Shown here in pieces: positions 22,740 through 35,842 of a stretch of DNA of 64,000 nt; the first letter of the stretch is position 1; every line of letters starts with the position of its first letter. Below the pieces are notes generated by a model. That model worked only from the letters and a program-made list of their open reading frames with translations, had not been told where the DNA came from and searched no databases. Made by a program: the position numbers and the translations under genes. The stretch comes from Symsagittifera roscoffensis (taxonomy: Eukaryota > Xenacoelomorpha > Acoela > Convolutidae): contig NC_087064.1 in assembly GCF_963678635.1 (NCBI RefSeq), positions 62,613,548 to 62,677,547 of the forward strand, in the 5' to 3' direction.

Positions 22740-25250
22740 TTAATTTTCTTCGACGATTTCATTCATTTGGAACGTGGGCTGGTTTTCCGTAATAGATTCG
22801 ATATCCACATCTCTTCCTCCGTCTTGTGTAGGTTCCAATAGGATCAGAAGCTCCTCCATTTCTGAAACTGAGCGTAGCGACATGTTATTGGTTTCCTCCG
22901 AAGCACTTTCATGAGTTTTCAGGCTGGAATCTGGGGTTTCTGTTATGTTTTGTTGAGTGCTAGACTTTGAGAAGTCAGAAAAAATTCGATTGTTTCGGCC
23001 ACAAGGGTTTGTTGAAGCGGTGTATGAGGGACTGGTTGTGCTGGAACTTCTCGGTCTGGCTTGAGTCCAGTAGTACTGGATTTGCATAGGACCCTTGTGG
23101 TTCAGAGGAATCTACAAAATCACTCTACAAAGATCCTTTTACCGAAAAGTTTGGAGGACCGAAACTTCTGCGAGGACGAGTGTTAATGAAATTAGCACCT
23201 GGATTATTGCTATCTAGTTCAGATACTGGAAAAACCACCAAAATCAACCGTAGTCGGAAAAGTGATGTCATGGCCGGTATTGACAAATGGTTCAGAAGCT
23301 GGAACAAGCTGGCAAGGTTGAAATTGGGCAGTCTGACGTTGAAGTTTGCTGTCCGGGCATGTCATCTTCATCAATGTATAATAATTCCAGTTTGAAATTA
23401 GAGTCAGAAATTCTGCCGATGAAATAACTTTCACCATATTGGTGCTTATGCAATTCCATATTTGAGATAAAAAGTTCTCTAACCTTTTTTCTACATGAGA
23501 AACCGCCAATTGCTCACTACGAATCACTCAAATCCGATGGATAAAAAGTTTGATAGAATGATTCATCTTCCGCTAAAAAACCTGTTTGGGAAGTCGGCTG
23601 AAGTCGGGATTTCTGTTTGGCTTTTGCTTTGTTTTTAGACTGAGTAGTTTTTCTCACAGAGCTCGAGCAGCCAAGCTCTATGTAGATGATGATGGAATCA
23701 TGGCCGCTTTCGCTGGTGTTCAGGGTCTCTTTCTGCTCTTTTGGAGTGAGTGTGCGCCTGCTAGGAAATTTTTGTTAAAACAAGGAATTATGATCTTTTC
23801 CTTAGAAGTCCGTGCTTTCTGTATGTCGGAGTTTAAAATGGCATTTCGGAAAATCGCAAAGTTTTTCCGTTTAATAATTTAATGGTTGACTCCGAAGTGT
23901 TAACAATTTTATCTCCAACTTCACGATAAAGAACTCATCGTTTTTTCTGTCCGATACTTTTTAAAACCATTTACTTTTTTGTTAGACTTGTCAGTGCGTG
24001 ACGTTTGGGGGAATGGCTTTTCTTGGCTGCTGAGGTCGAACGATCTGAATCATATCCTTTCTCCGATAGATGCTGCTTCTTTCTCTTAACCAGAGAGTCT
24101 AATTATCCGTCCTACTCTCTACCTTTCGCTGCCCGATTTTTAGGTCTGGAGTCTGACAAAATCAAGTTGCCCTGATCTAAACAATGTTTTGGGTTGTTGT
24201 CAACGAGTGTTTTCCGAAGAGTATTCGGTTTTCGGTTGTAGTGGCTTCAGCTCCAAAAATGTTTGGATAGTACGTCGTCTAACGAAGTTTTTGCAGATTC
24301 AGATGACATTGAGAGCTTTTTTGTTAACTGAATGGACGGAGATAAATCAATCAAGCAGGAAACTTTCCCTGATCTGCTTCGTGTTAGAGTTTCATCACTG
24401 CATATCTTACTGCAAATGGCACCACGTCTTGTTGTCCATGTAGGGAAGTCCATTAGATATATGGAAGTCACGGTAAAATTGTTAGAAGTTTTTGCAAAAT
24501 TAAGTTGAATAAAGCTACTTTTTTTCTCTAAGGCTTCTACCAATGCCTTGACTAAACTATCCTCCTCAGTAAGATGGGGGAGAGTTTTGTACGAAAAATC
24601 TAATTAACCATTAATGGGGGTTTCCGGTAATTTTAGGGCTTCTCTATGTTTTTGTGCCAAGGATAGATGTTAAAAATCTCGATGTTCAAAATTGAAAGAA
24701 AAATGTATGCTAGAGGGATTGGGATTAAGTAAAGACTGACTATTTAGTTTTTGTTATGTACAAAATTTATATTCATTATTCTTCAATTTTTTGGGGTTGA
24801 TTGATAAAAGCAAATTTAAAGAAATTATCTGAAAAGGTAGTTTTGGTAAGGTCGGTACTAGAATAGTCCAGGGGAATGCAATTTGAGGAACAAAAGTCAG
24901 AACAAGTATGATTTGAGTAGCAATTTTTCAGAGTGGAACTAAAAACTTATGACAACTAATAAATTTTTTGCGTGATTTTCCATTATCATTTGAACATTGT
25001 GAATTGTGGCAAATCAGATTGTTACTATATACAGTATAACTCTTTCAGTCCAATGGATTGAAAATTTTTTTTCCTATCGTTTTCACTAATGCAACCGCAA
25101 ACTCTTCGTCTAAATGTAAATTAGGGTGGGTTTTCCAATTCGACTTCTTGAAATTAAGCTGGTAAAGCCCATTTCTTTGATCGTAACTGAAATGTGTGTA
25201 ACTGAAAAATTGATCGGTAGTCCGTCCACCCACCGCGTTTACCTACAAAA
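22740..25250 (-). pseudogene. decayed open frames, probably 3' part of a gypsy-like element
   Basis: Several short minus-strand frames lie here (22740-23087, 23219-23527, 24247-24543, 25045-25233), with more codon-like composition than the flanks. I recognise no domain: no HHCC, DDE or zinc-knuckle motif was found on reading. They lie directly downstream, on the same strand, of a clear reverse-transcriptase remnant at 25367-25840. They are therefore most simply the rest of that element's polyprotein or an extra ORF, broken by stops. Function is not assigned. Confidence 0.35.
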
Positions 25251-25366
25251 CTGAGTTTTTTTCCCGATTACTTACTAGACAAAGCTGATAAAAGGGCTTT
25301 TCTGGCCAAGTTCATGAAACCACGTTACAAATCTATGTTTCCTTAATATCTCCGACAATACTACAG

Positions 25367-25840
25367 TTGCATTGTTGGCTGCTTGGGTCATTCAGAGCAA
25401 GCAGACTATTTGCATTTTTCAATCCCAAACTTATAGTCCGTAGGCTTGCCGAGATCTGGCGCCTCGAAGAAATTCTTTTTAATGTTTTCGGAAGCAAAGT
25501 GAGCCTTCTCGTTCCATTCAGTTTTATTGCCTTTGATACGATTCAGTTGATCCATGGGATAGATGTTGCTGCATAGCCCTTCAGAAATGCTCTGTAGTAA
25601 TTTGCGAAGCCCAAAAAAATTCTGCGTGTCCGGTTAGGAGCTTTCCATGCAGCATCCGCAGCATCTGGATCCGCTCTCACGTCATGCTTGTCTACCAATC
25701 ATGCCCAGGTACTTGTAGAGTTTCACAGAACCTCGCATTTCGAGGGTTTGCAGTCAAACACCTCATCTGGTCTGTAAATGTCTGTCAAGCTGGTGGTCGC
25801 TTGTATCATGTCGTCCACGTAACACATTGAACGATTCTTC
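25367..25840 (-). pseudogene. Ty3/gypsy reverse transcriptase remnant (YVDD box)
   Basis: The minus strand reads CYVDDMIQATT with the YVDD codons at 25821-25810, the polymerase active-site box. About 30 codons on comes KPSKCE. After a frame change follows RRIFLGFANYYRAFLKGYA at about 25625-25570, the hallmark junction between reverse transcriptase and RNase H in Ty3/gypsy polyproteins. Frameshifts and stops separate these blocks, so it is a dead copy. The upstream palm motifs appear only in decayed form in the neighbouring repeat units at higher coordinates. Confidence 0.75.
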
Positions 25841-28800
25841 TACATAATTCTTGTTCAAAGTTGCTGTTATTATGCAAATGGCGAAAAGCATCCGCTTCGA
25901 CTGATACAAAATGAACTCGCACGCAACACCCGTTTTTTACCTGTCCTGTTTTTATAAGCTCCCTTACCAAAAATCGGCGCCGAGACCGATTCTGCCAAAG
26001 ACTTGTCACCTCCAATTTTTAGAAGCTATCATCTATTCGTGTAATAGGTTATCATTCTTATTTTTGTCACAGTTTTTGAGCACCAAAAGTCGCAAAAAAA
26101 ATTCAATTGTCTTCTGTTCTTCTTTACCTTGACGACCCCGCTGGTTCAAGGTGTTTTTGAAGACTCGCATGTCGTACTCAAGCAATAATTATATCTCGGC
26201 TGCTTTGCTTATGAGTAATGATCAATCCCTAGCCTAGCTCTTTTTCTCTGACAATGACACCCTTGCTTGAGCTCTAATTCATGCTCGATAAAATTACACT
26301 ATCCTATGACTACCTTGTATTTCAAAAAACGTGCTTTCCATTTTTAAATTTCTTTTAGCAATTGTAATTTCCAATATCCATTTTATTTATAGTATTTATA
26401 GATTAAAAGAGGACTGTTATTCTAGAAATTGTATGACGATATGCGCTTAGGAAAAATTGAACAACTTGACAAGAGAGGCATTATCTGCCTCACATTTTAA
26501 TAATTTTTTTAAGTTTCCGAATAATTGATTCTCTCTAAAACTAATTCTCTGTTTCCATGGTTTGGACTGTTTTCATGTCATGTTTCTTGAAGTTTGTCGC
26601 TTCGACGTAAGCCGTCCTCATCGGCAAAGCAAAACCAAATTTTTTGACGTTGGATTGAAACCGGTCCGTCCAGCGTGTTCTATTGGAAACTCACACAGAT
26701 CCCACTTCATGTAACGGTAAAGCTTCGGCCTAAAATTACCGCACGTAATTTGATTCGACTTGCTACGGAACATACCTGTTTACCATCATTCAGTGCGCTT
26801 AAAATCTCAATTCGAAGGTAGGTTTGATAGCTTGTCTTGGGTTCAGTTTCTTAAGTTCCACAAATTAAGAATAGCTATGATTGCTTTCTTTGGAGTCATG
26901 AGTAGCTGAAAATTTGCTGTAACTACGCACAACACGAAAGATATCCCCTTCCATTGGTGCAAATCGAATTCAGCACCCAGATTCTACCAGTTTTTATAGG
27001 CTCCCTTGCAAAAATGGAGCCGAGGCCAAAGCTGCAAAAGACTTGTCACCTCCAATTTTTGAAAAGCTATTATCTATTCGTGTTATGGGTTATCATTCTT
27101 TTTTTTTCACAGTTTTTGAGCACCGAAAGTCGCAAAAAAACCTTAATTGTCCTCTCTTCTTCTTTGCCATGACGACCTCACTGGTTCATGACGTTTTATA
27201 AGACTCGTATGTCGTACTCAAGCAATAGTTCTGACTCCGCTGCTATGCTCATGAGCAATGATGAATCATTAGCATAGCTCCTTCACCATGAAGATCACAC
27301 CCTTACTTCAGCTCTGCTTCACGCTCGACAAACTTACTGCATTCTTTTATTACCTTGTACTTCAAAAAACTTCTGTTTTCCGGTTGAAAATTTCTTTTAG
27401 CAATTGTAATTTCCAATACGCCATTTTCTTCACAGTCGCTCTGTTACTGGTAAAAGAGTTCTGTTAGTCCATAGTTCGCATGAAGATAGGCGTTCCAAAA
27501 AAATGAACAGCTTGACAAGCAAACCATTAACTGTATCAGATTTTAATTGTTTTCTTAACAATTCAATTTAATTGATTATCCCTAAAACTTATTCTCTGTT
27601 TCCATAAATTGGACAGTCTTCATGTCATGTTTCTTCAAGTTCGTCGTTTCGCTGCGAACCGTTCTCATCGGCAAAGCGTAGCCAAGTTTTTTTCACGTTG
27701 GATTGAAGCCGATGCGTTCAGTGTAAAAAATAGCAAACTCACACAGTGTCCGTTCCATGTAATGCTAAAGCTCCGGCGTAAAATCAGCGCACGTAATTTG
27801 GGCTTGGTATATGAGCGAACATACCTGCTTAATATCATTCAATGCGTTTAAATTCTCAAATAAAAGGTAGGTTTGACTGCTTGCCTTTGCTTCAATTTTT
27901 TAAATTCCCTTGGAGGCATGAGTAGCTGAAAAATTGATGAAACTATGCACAAGCCGAACGATACTCTATTCCATTGGTACAAACCAAATTCGCACACAAT
28001 ACTCAGATTCTATCTGTCCTGTTTTTATAGGCTCACGTGCTAAAAAGCGGAACCGAGGTCAATGCTGCGATAGACTTGTCGCCTCCAATTTTTAAAAGGT
28101 TATCATCTATTCGTGGTTTTGGTTAGGCATCTTTTTTGTCACCGTTTTTGAGCAATGACAATTGCACAAAACCATTATAGTCTTCTCTTCTTCTTTGCCG
28201 TGACGACCCCACTGGTTCAAGGCAATTTTGATGGCCCGTATGTTGTACTCAAGCAATAGTTCTATCTCGGCTGCCATGCCGATGAGTTATGGTGAATCAT
28301 TTGCTTATCTCCTGCTCTATGAGTAACAGACTCTTGCTTGAGCTCTACTCCTTGCTCGGAAAAATTACAGTATCCTATGTCTGCCTTGTGTTTCAAAAAT
28401 CATCTTCGTTCCAATTGAAGTTTCCTTATAGCAGTTGTAATTTCGGAAACTCCATTTTTCCTCTCAATCGCTATGATGCTGGTAAAAGAAAACTGTTAGT
28501 CTATAATTTCTTCTAAAGATAGGCGTTCCCAAAAACTTGAACAAGCAACACATTATCTGCCTCAAATTTTATTATTATTTTTAAAACATTCCAACTAAAG
28601 GATTCTCACAAAAACTAGTTTTCTTTTTTCTTGATTTGGGAAATTTTCCTGACATGCTTCATTAAATTAAGCGTTTGGTCGTAAGCCGTCCTCATCGAGA
28701 AAGCGTAGCCAAAAATTTTGTCAAGTTAGATCGAAGCTGTTGCGTCCATTGTGTTCACCGAACGTTATTTGCTTGGGCTTCATACCAAACATACCTGTTT

Positions 28801-29928
28801 ACCATCATTCATTGGGTTTGAATTCTCAAATAAAAGGTAGCTTTGACTGCTTGCCTTGGAGTCATGAGTAGCTGAAAAGTTGCTGAAACTACTCACAAGC
28901 CGAAAGATACCCCCTTTTATTGGTACACATCGAACTCGCACACAGCACCCAGATTCTGCCTTTTTCCTTTTTATAGGCACCCTTGCCAAAAAGCGGAGCC
29001 GACGTCAAAGCATCAAAAGACTTGTCACCTCCAACTTTTGAAAAGTTATCATCTGTTCGTAGTGTGGGTTATCCTTCTCTTTTTTCACAGTTTTTGAGCA
29101 CCGCAAGCTGCAATAAAACCATAATTGTCCTCTCTTGTTCCTTGCCAGTTGACCATACTGGTTCAATGCGTTTTTGAAGGCTTGCATGTCGTAATCAAGC
29201 AATGATTCTATCTCGGCTGCTTTGTTTATGAGTAATGATCAATCCCTAGCCTAGCTCTTTTTCTCTGACAATCACACCCTTGCTTGATTTTCGCTTCATG
29301 CTCGATAAACTTACAGCATCCTATGACTACCTTGTGTTTCAAAAAACGTCTGTGTTCCATTTAAAAAATTATTTTAGCAATTGTAAATTCCAATACACCA
29401 TTTTTTTCACAGTTGCTCTATTTCTGATAAGAGAAAGCTGTTAGTCTACTATTCGTATAAATATGGGCGTTCTGGAAGACTTGAACAACTTGACAAGCAA
29501 GCCATTACCTGTCTCACATTTTAAGAGCTCTTTACAGATTCCAATTAGTTGGTTCTCTCAAAAACTAATTGTATGTTTCCATGATTTGGACGGTTTTCAA
29601 GTCATGTTTCTTCAAGCTTGGCGTTTCGTCGTAAACTGTCCTCATTGGCAAAAAAGTAGCCAAGTTTTTTCCACGTTGGATCGAAGCCGATGCGTCCAGT
29701 GTTTTCAATAGCAAATTTACACACAGTCCGCTTCGTGTAACGGTAAAGCTCCGGCCTAAAAATTTGCTGCTTGTTATTTTTTTGGGCTTTGTACCAAATA
29801 TACTTGCTTACCATCACTCAATGCGTTTTGATTCTCAAATTTAAAGTAGCTTTGACTGCTGTCCTCTGTTTCGTTTTTCATTTTCTATCCACAACAGTGG
29901 CAGTTGGTTTTTTCGTTGGTGTTATTCT

Positions 29929-30310
29929 GTTTAATGGTCGTATCAATAATTCCAGTCCGGGCTCGTGATATCTATCAACGCGCTTTTAAAGCCAATGATC
30001 ACTACAAATTTTCTGAAAAAATCACGACTGAAAATGAACTGATTGCAATCATCAAGTTTCTCAACTACCAGGAAACTCATTAAAAGATTCTGTTCAAAAA
30101 ACTCATTCAAAAACTCATTCGAAAACCTGGAGGCCTACACATTCAAAAACCTGGAACCCGTTCAAAAACTCATTCAAAAACTCGAATAGTAGGCCTTCCA
30201 TCTGGAGGCCTACTATTCGAGTTTTCCTGCCATGTGGATCGCTCCTTGAGTTGCAGCAGCCAGTCTCAGGTTCGTGGGTGTCATATTGTTCCTTGTAAAC
30301 CCCATTCTCT
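29929..30310. repeat. duplicated segment inside the array, copy 1
   Basis: Starts ttccagtccgggctcgtgat and matches 30697-30955 (ttccagtccgggctcctgat), continuing through gaaactcat and the block cctgccatgt(g/a)gatcgctcc to cattgttcctt-type sequence. This explains why the last array spacing is about 600 bp longer than the others. Confidence 0.6.
30177..30225. repeat. perfect 20-bp inverted repeat with 9-nt loop
   Basis: The left arm 30177-30196 and right arm 30206-30225 are exact reverse complements (aaaactcgaatagtaggcct on the left). The loop is tccatctgg. The right arm with its flank has a homologue at 30840-30890 that lacks the left arm, so the left arm looks like a snap-back copy. Confidence 0.7.
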
Positions 30311-30949
30311 TGCATGTTTACCTTAAATTACCGAACGTTCTTTGCTTGGGCTTTGTACCGAACATACTTGTATACCATCATTCAATGTCTTTAATTTCTC
30401 AAACTAAAGGTAGCTTCGACTGCTTGCCTAGGGCTTCAGTTTTTTTAAACTCCCTAGTTGAAAATAGCTATGACTGCTTGCAATGGAGTCTTGAGAAGCT
30501 GAAAAGTCGCTGTAACTACGCACAATACAAAAGTTTTCCTCTTACATTGGTACAAACCGAACACGCACACAGCACCCACATTCTGCCTTTCCCGTTTTTA
30601 TAGGCATCCTTGCCAAAAATCGGAGCCGACACCAAAGCTTCAAAAGACTTGTCACCTTCGTCGGTGATATTCTATATATTGGTTTTTCCATGCTTCCAGT
30701 CCGGGCTCCTGATATGTATCAACGCGCAATTCAAGTCAATGGTTACGTCAAAGTTTCTGACAAAATCAAGGCCGAAATTGAACTGATTGAGTCCTCAAGT
30801 TTTTCTTCTTCCGGGAAACTCATCTAAAGATTCCGTACTTCCATCTGGAGGCCCACTATTTGATTTTTCCTGCCATGTAGATCGCTCCGTGAGTTGCAAC
30901 AGCCAGTCACGTTCATGGGTGTCATATTGTTCCTTCTAAACCCCATTCT

Positions 30950-31507
30950 CTAGCATGTCTTGGTCGCCATTATACTGACTGCGGCTCCTGTGTCCAAGAA
31001 GCCCATTACGCCTACCTTCTTTTGTCTGTGTCGAGCAGATGTGAAGCCACATCTGCTTCCTAGCTCATATATACAGCATCTTGCCCCATCAAGTCGTCGA
31101 GTTCCATTATTCGGATCATCAACTTTTCCTGACCCAGGCGGATTTGACCCACCTGATCACTGTCAGAAGTGACAATGGTCTTCGTTTAGTTAATGTTTTC
31201 ATCCACCGTGAGCCTTACCTGGTTTCGTCCATAGAATTCTACATATCGCCAATTGACTTTCATGGCCAGGGTGCTTACTGTGACGAGTAAAGCTAGCGCA
31301 AACCTGGACTCGAATAATGGAGTGCCCTTTGCTGCCTTGGGGCGAAATTTCAAAGTTTTGAACAAAGATATTTTTCATTTTCAAGCGCAAACTGCATTGT
31401 GCTCTGGTCCCCTCTGAAAGAGACGCCTCCAATACATTGAGATGGACTGGCACACTTTCATTTTCCAATTCAGTTTTAATAGTTTGCTCTATTTCCTGTC
31501 TTCCCAA
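30950..31507 (-). pseudogene. Ty3/gypsy gag-protease remnant with retropepsin motif
   Basis: Around 31025-30965 the minus strand encodes VGVMGFLDTGAAVSIMATK. The DTGA active site is embedded in the hydrophobic context typical of retroviral-type aspartic proteases. Upstream, at 31507-31199, is a 102-codon frame rich in charged residues, plausibly the end of Gag; no zinc knuckle is evident. A TAG follows the protease motif within a few codons. Same strand as the YVDD remnant, so probably the same original element. Confidence 0.65.
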
Positions 31508-31667
31508 TTTCTTCTGGAATCTATTTAGTGAATCCTTAATTTTATAATTGAGCTTGAACTTTGTGGGGTAGCTTTTGGCTCAACCTCGTCCGCTTGATCC
31601 TTTACTGCTTGCTTTTTCAGTCATTAAATCCGGAAGTCTTCCGAAGATATCTTCAGCAGAATCTGTC

Positions 31668-32790
31668 TACTGTTGTTTCTTCGCCATTACTCAAGTCCCA
31701 GCCCAGTTGCCAGTGAGTGCGCTACACTCCAATCTCTCAGGTAGGTTTTCTTCCTCAAACGTATTCCTATTTAACGTCGTGAACCTAAAATTTTTCAATT
31801 CAACGCTTTAGCGGCCAAACCACGCCAATTAATGTTAATATAAAAAATGGTGAGCTCCAGGCTAGGTCTCAGTATCCCAAGACCACGAAGTCACTCCTAA
31901 ACTTCAGGTTGATACAAATTGATCAATAAACCACTGTTTTTCTTCAGCAGAAAAAATTGTTCTATTCATTGAAAATGGGTAAATTTTCTTAATTTCTAGC
32001 TCCTTGTATCCTGAAACTGAAATCAGATGATGTAAATAAATTCTGGACAAATCCGGAGAGCTAAAGTTTAAAATAAGACAGTTTGAAAATCAACTACAGA
32101 GTTTTTGGTGTTGCCGGTCGTCGTTAAAAAAGCGTTTTCTTCACCATTGAGAAGGACAATTTCTCGAAATTTCAGCCGTCACACTAGTAATATTAAAATC
32201 GAAACAATTTTAACTGCACAATCGTTGTTTCTCTGAAACCTTCTTTTCTTGTGACCAATTACAATTTACACGCCACATATGCTGCCAATAACGCTTGTCT
32301 TATCAAACTGGAATATCGATTTTTTCTAGTTATTAGCTAGTTTAACAAATTCAGTTGAATCAATTAATTTGACTGTTAGACACAGCCACATCCGAACGTA
32401 GTTGGTAGCAAAAGAACAAGATACCTGTCAACATATTTTTCCTGAACATGTCTGCCTCTTCGAAACCTGTTTCCTTTGAATTTTAATCTTGGTTCTAAAT
32501 CAACTCTTGTTTTTAGTTTTAGTTTTCTCAATATAAAGTTTTTCTTAGCTAAAATGGTATCGGCTGATGCATATCTGCTTAGTTGTCTACTTTTTCGTTG
32601 TATGAATAGACAATATTTTTAAATTGCCTTTGTGCTTAGGGAAGGGTATTTGAGGGGGACTTAGTATTTTTTTGGCTCAAAAAGTTTTATAGCTCAGTTT
32701 CGATTTTTTCTTGCGGCTCAACAGTCGTCTAACCAAAAATTGATTTTCAGTATCCTCTACATTTTCAATTCTCCTAATGCTTATTTAAAA
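31668..32790 (-). repeat. ~1.1-kb segment, copy 1 (possible LTR plus leader)
   Basis: Nearly identical to 36967-38770 apart from an insertion there. On the minus strand it precedes the gag-protease remnant, and it begins just inside what would be the start of Gag (an ATG at about 31692 opens a short frame). It could therefore be that element's LTR and leader; a possible primer-binding-like tggcgtggtttgg lies at about 31828-31816. No matching 3' LTR was found near 22 kb, so this is inference. Confidence 0.6.
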
Positions 32791-32799
32791 GTGTCAGTT

Positions 32800-34985
32800 T
32801 TGTTCTTCCTTATATTTATCCGCATTCCAGACAAAGTTTAAAAAAACTGAAATATTTATTTTTTCGATTCAGCTTGCGTCATTTTTTGGACTAGCTGCCT
32901 GTGCCATATTTTGTTGTATAGCAAAATGAGGTATAATGCTCCGCTTTGCATCTGTGTCTTGTATTTTTAGTGGCAGGCGTCCCAGGTCTTCAGTTATTTC
33001 AAGCAAGTTTTGTAATATATTACTTACATGCATCGAGGAACCCAGGGTAGATAATTTTCCGAGACAAAAAATCCGTAAAATATACTTAACGACAAATAAT
33101 TAGTTCTCAACCATCTGCCTCCCTTTGCTTTCTTCCACATTATACTTTACTCTTCGATATCTAGAAATAACCTCGGTTTCAATAGAATTAATCTCATTAT
33201 CTCTAGAAGAAAGAAAAAAAGTGTTTGCACTATCCTTTTCAATCTGTGGCAATCTGTGACACAACGAAATTGAATGTCATCAATGATTTTTTGTTTGGAA
33301 CAGTTCAGTGGGGAAATTAGCTGTTTTCAACGATTAATGGTGTCAATTGAATGTTTTTAACGATTCAATTGAACGTAATTGGAGGGGTCAATTTGGGTTG
33401 ATCATTTAATTTTTAAATTTTCGATTTGATCGTGCATGACACGTAACAATTTTATATTTCGCGACAACTGAAACCGCGAAAATGAGAACGACTTTTTTCG
33501 GCTAAAACAAGAAAAACGTTTAACGAATATAGCGAACGACAGAAAATGTAGTCAGCGATATTTACGGAAGAACACAATTAGGAGGGCTATTGAGTGGATG
33601 TACTTCCGGGCGAATGTTACACATATGTTTTTATGGCCTTCCTGGGCGGGATTCTTTTAATATCAAGATCGGCAGACCCGTTAACGAAACTTTCTGCGCC
33701 GACTGGACCCTCCAAATAAGGCCCTTCACCAAGAGCCGGAATGGTGGTTCGGAACGCGGAAGCCTTCCGGGTTCCCTGATTTATCTTTTTAATATTGTTA
33801 AGACCAAAAATTCACGTATCGTGAAGGGTGGGGGGAACGCCTGTCCCGTCGTTCTCTGAACTGTGTAGGTCCAAAAAAAGTTGAACGTTTAGAAAAAACT
33901 AAACAAAAAGTAGTCTAGTACCTAAGAAAACCAAATACTAAAAACAAATAACTGAAAAAACCCAAACCAGTAAAAAAAACATAAATCAGTAGAAATCAAC
34001 CCTCCCCTAGACGAGATGTGATCCGACCCTCCCGTTTGTTGTTATTAGATATATTGTTGTTAACGGCATTCACATCAAACCGGATCGTTACAATCAAAAT
34101 GGTGGTCTTTTTCTGGTGCCTGTACTATAGGGTTGTTTGAGCAATTAAGCACGTTAAGGCTAATTTGCGCTAGTGGATCAGATTAAATTTAGTTCCAACG
34201 TAGTTGGAACTAATTGGGTACAAAAATCCAGTTTTTCGTGATTTTTGGAAAAACAAAACGCTAAAAAATACGAAATTTTTTTCAAATTTTCGAGTTCGTT
34301 TGATGAAAATTGTTGTTCGGAAATACACTTGTGAGTCCACATCTCTTAGAACCCGTTTGCCAACAATTTCCCGTGCCCAATGAAATCGAACTTAACGAGT
34401 TTGATTCAGTGGAATCATCAATCAGGAGGGCTCCAAGTAGCATTGTTTTTGGCAAGTTTTTTTTGACTGAAACGTTTTAGGTCGTTTTTTTTGCATTGAA
34501 CTAGAAAAATATAGGCGTTCTGAGCTCCGATCAAAAATTTTTAGGTCAATAGGACAAGAAATAAAAAAAAGTTAGGCGGAACCTAAAAGTTTGATATTTT
34601 TCTGAACTTGCACAAAAGACGTTTTGCTTTATAACTCGGGAACAACCTGACTGATCAATTTCATCTTGTTGCCGTAAGATCCGAAATTACGTAGGCTTAA
34701 CCGTGAGCCAATTGTTTTTTTTAAAACTTGAATAAGAAAAATTTTATAATTTAATTTTTGCAGAACCAACGGTTTTTGAAGCTAGATTGTTCACGTTTTG
34801 TTATTTTTTTTTGGAAAGAACGGATACCTCTACCAAATGGTAGCAAAGATTGAATAAGGCACTTTTCGGCTGTTCTATACAATAACGTAGGGCCAGGGAA
34901 TCTTGAAATCAATAAGCAATTCGGAATTAGGCCGGTTAGTAGACCCCTCCCATTTAAGCGAAATTGTTATATAAGAAGATAGGTT
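32800..34985. other. non-coding stretch
   Basis: No gene is recognised. A 19-bp palindrome-like block, gttccaacgtagttggaac, lies at 34192-34210, and an A-rich run occupies 33880-33990. A GC-richer ORF at 33590-33859 shows no motif. A degraded copy of the hairpin repeat may lie around 32910-32960. Confidence 0.4.
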
Positions 34986-34989
34986 CAAT

Positions 34990-35790
34990 CCGGAGGGGTC
35001 CTAAGTCTGAACGAACCCTTCCCAGTTAGTTGATTTTGCATTTTAAGCTCTATGGCCGTACCTGGAAAGGTCTCAGTTTAGATTTTTGACAACTCGGGAG
35101 GATTACAATTTTGCCGACTCGGAAGGGTCCCAATTCGCAGGCTTCCCGTTTTTGCCAACCCGGAAGGGTCACATTTTTGCCAATCCGTAGGGATCCTGTT
35201 TTTGCCAATCCAGAAGGGTCATTTTTTTGCCAGTACGGAGTTGTTCTGTTTTTGTTAATCCGGAAAGATCATATTTTTGCGAATCCGGAGGGATCGTTTT
35301 TTCCAATCCGGAAGGGTCATATGTTTGCCAATACGGAGTTGTTCCGTTTTTGCCAATCCGGAAAGATCATATTTTTGCCAATCCGGAGGGGTCCCGTTTT
35401 TGCCAATCCGGAAGGGTCATATTTTTGCCAATCCAGAGGTGTCCCCTTTTTGCCAATCCTGAAGGGTCATGTTTCTGCCAATCAGGAGGGGTCCCGTTTT
35501 TGCCAAATCGGAGTAGTCCCAACACGGAAGAGACCTGTTTTGCCAATCCGGAAGGGTCAGATTTTGCCAATCCGGAAGGGTCATTTTTTGCCAATCCGGA
35601 GGGGTCCCTATTCGGAGGGATCCTGTTTTTTGCTAATCTGGAGGGGTCCCAATTCGAAGGCTTCCTGTTTTTCTGCAAATCGTGAAGCGTCAGGTTTTGC
35701 CAATCCGGTGGGTTCCCACTTGGGAGGGGTCCTGTTTTGCCATTCGGAGGGGTCCCTGAACGCACATCCAGGGGGGTCTGAAAATTTTTT
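34990..35790 (+). repeat. 25-bp minisatellite array
   Basis: More than 25 tandem units of about 25 bp with the core gccaatccggagggg, ending in either gtcccgttttt or gtcatattttt. These two unit types often alternate, giving a 50-bp higher order. Because 25 is not a multiple of three, all three frames read as repeating ANPEGS/FANP-type peptides, producing long open frames (35111-35842 and others) on both strands. These are by-products of the repeat; I do not call a gene. The outer units are degenerate. Confidence 0.85.
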
Positions 35791-35842
35791 TTACGAACGC
35801 AAACGTAGGGATCTTAATACCAAACGAATCCAAGAGATTTAA

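Larger units (their letters stand above)
25900..30670 (-). repeat. tandem array of ~1-kb units derived from a retroelement
   Basis: A landmark, acttgtcacctccaa or close, recurs at 26001, 27041, 28074, 29020 and 30647, giving spacings of about 1040, 1033, 946 and 1627. Other blocks keep the same order: cgtactcaagcaat, caattgtaatttcc, ggtaaaagagttctgttagt. On the minus strand the units carry a fragment reading like the FGLxNAPATFQxLM palm motif (for example SFVLCVVTANFQLLM). The array thus appears to be amplified reverse-transcriptase sequence lying between protease (31.0 kb) and YVDD (25.8 kb). All units are non-functional. Confidence 0.65.

Noticed and set aside
34191-34211. Short palindrome as an operator or protein-binding site
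   Set aside because: A 9-bp inverted repeat in 64 kb of AT-rich animal DNA, with no gene beside it, is not enough evidence.
35111-35842. 243-codon frame with repeated FANPEGS-like peptides as a repeat-protein gene
   Set aside because: The 25-bp unit keeps all frames open on both strands; no start context, splice sites or flanking domain support a gene.
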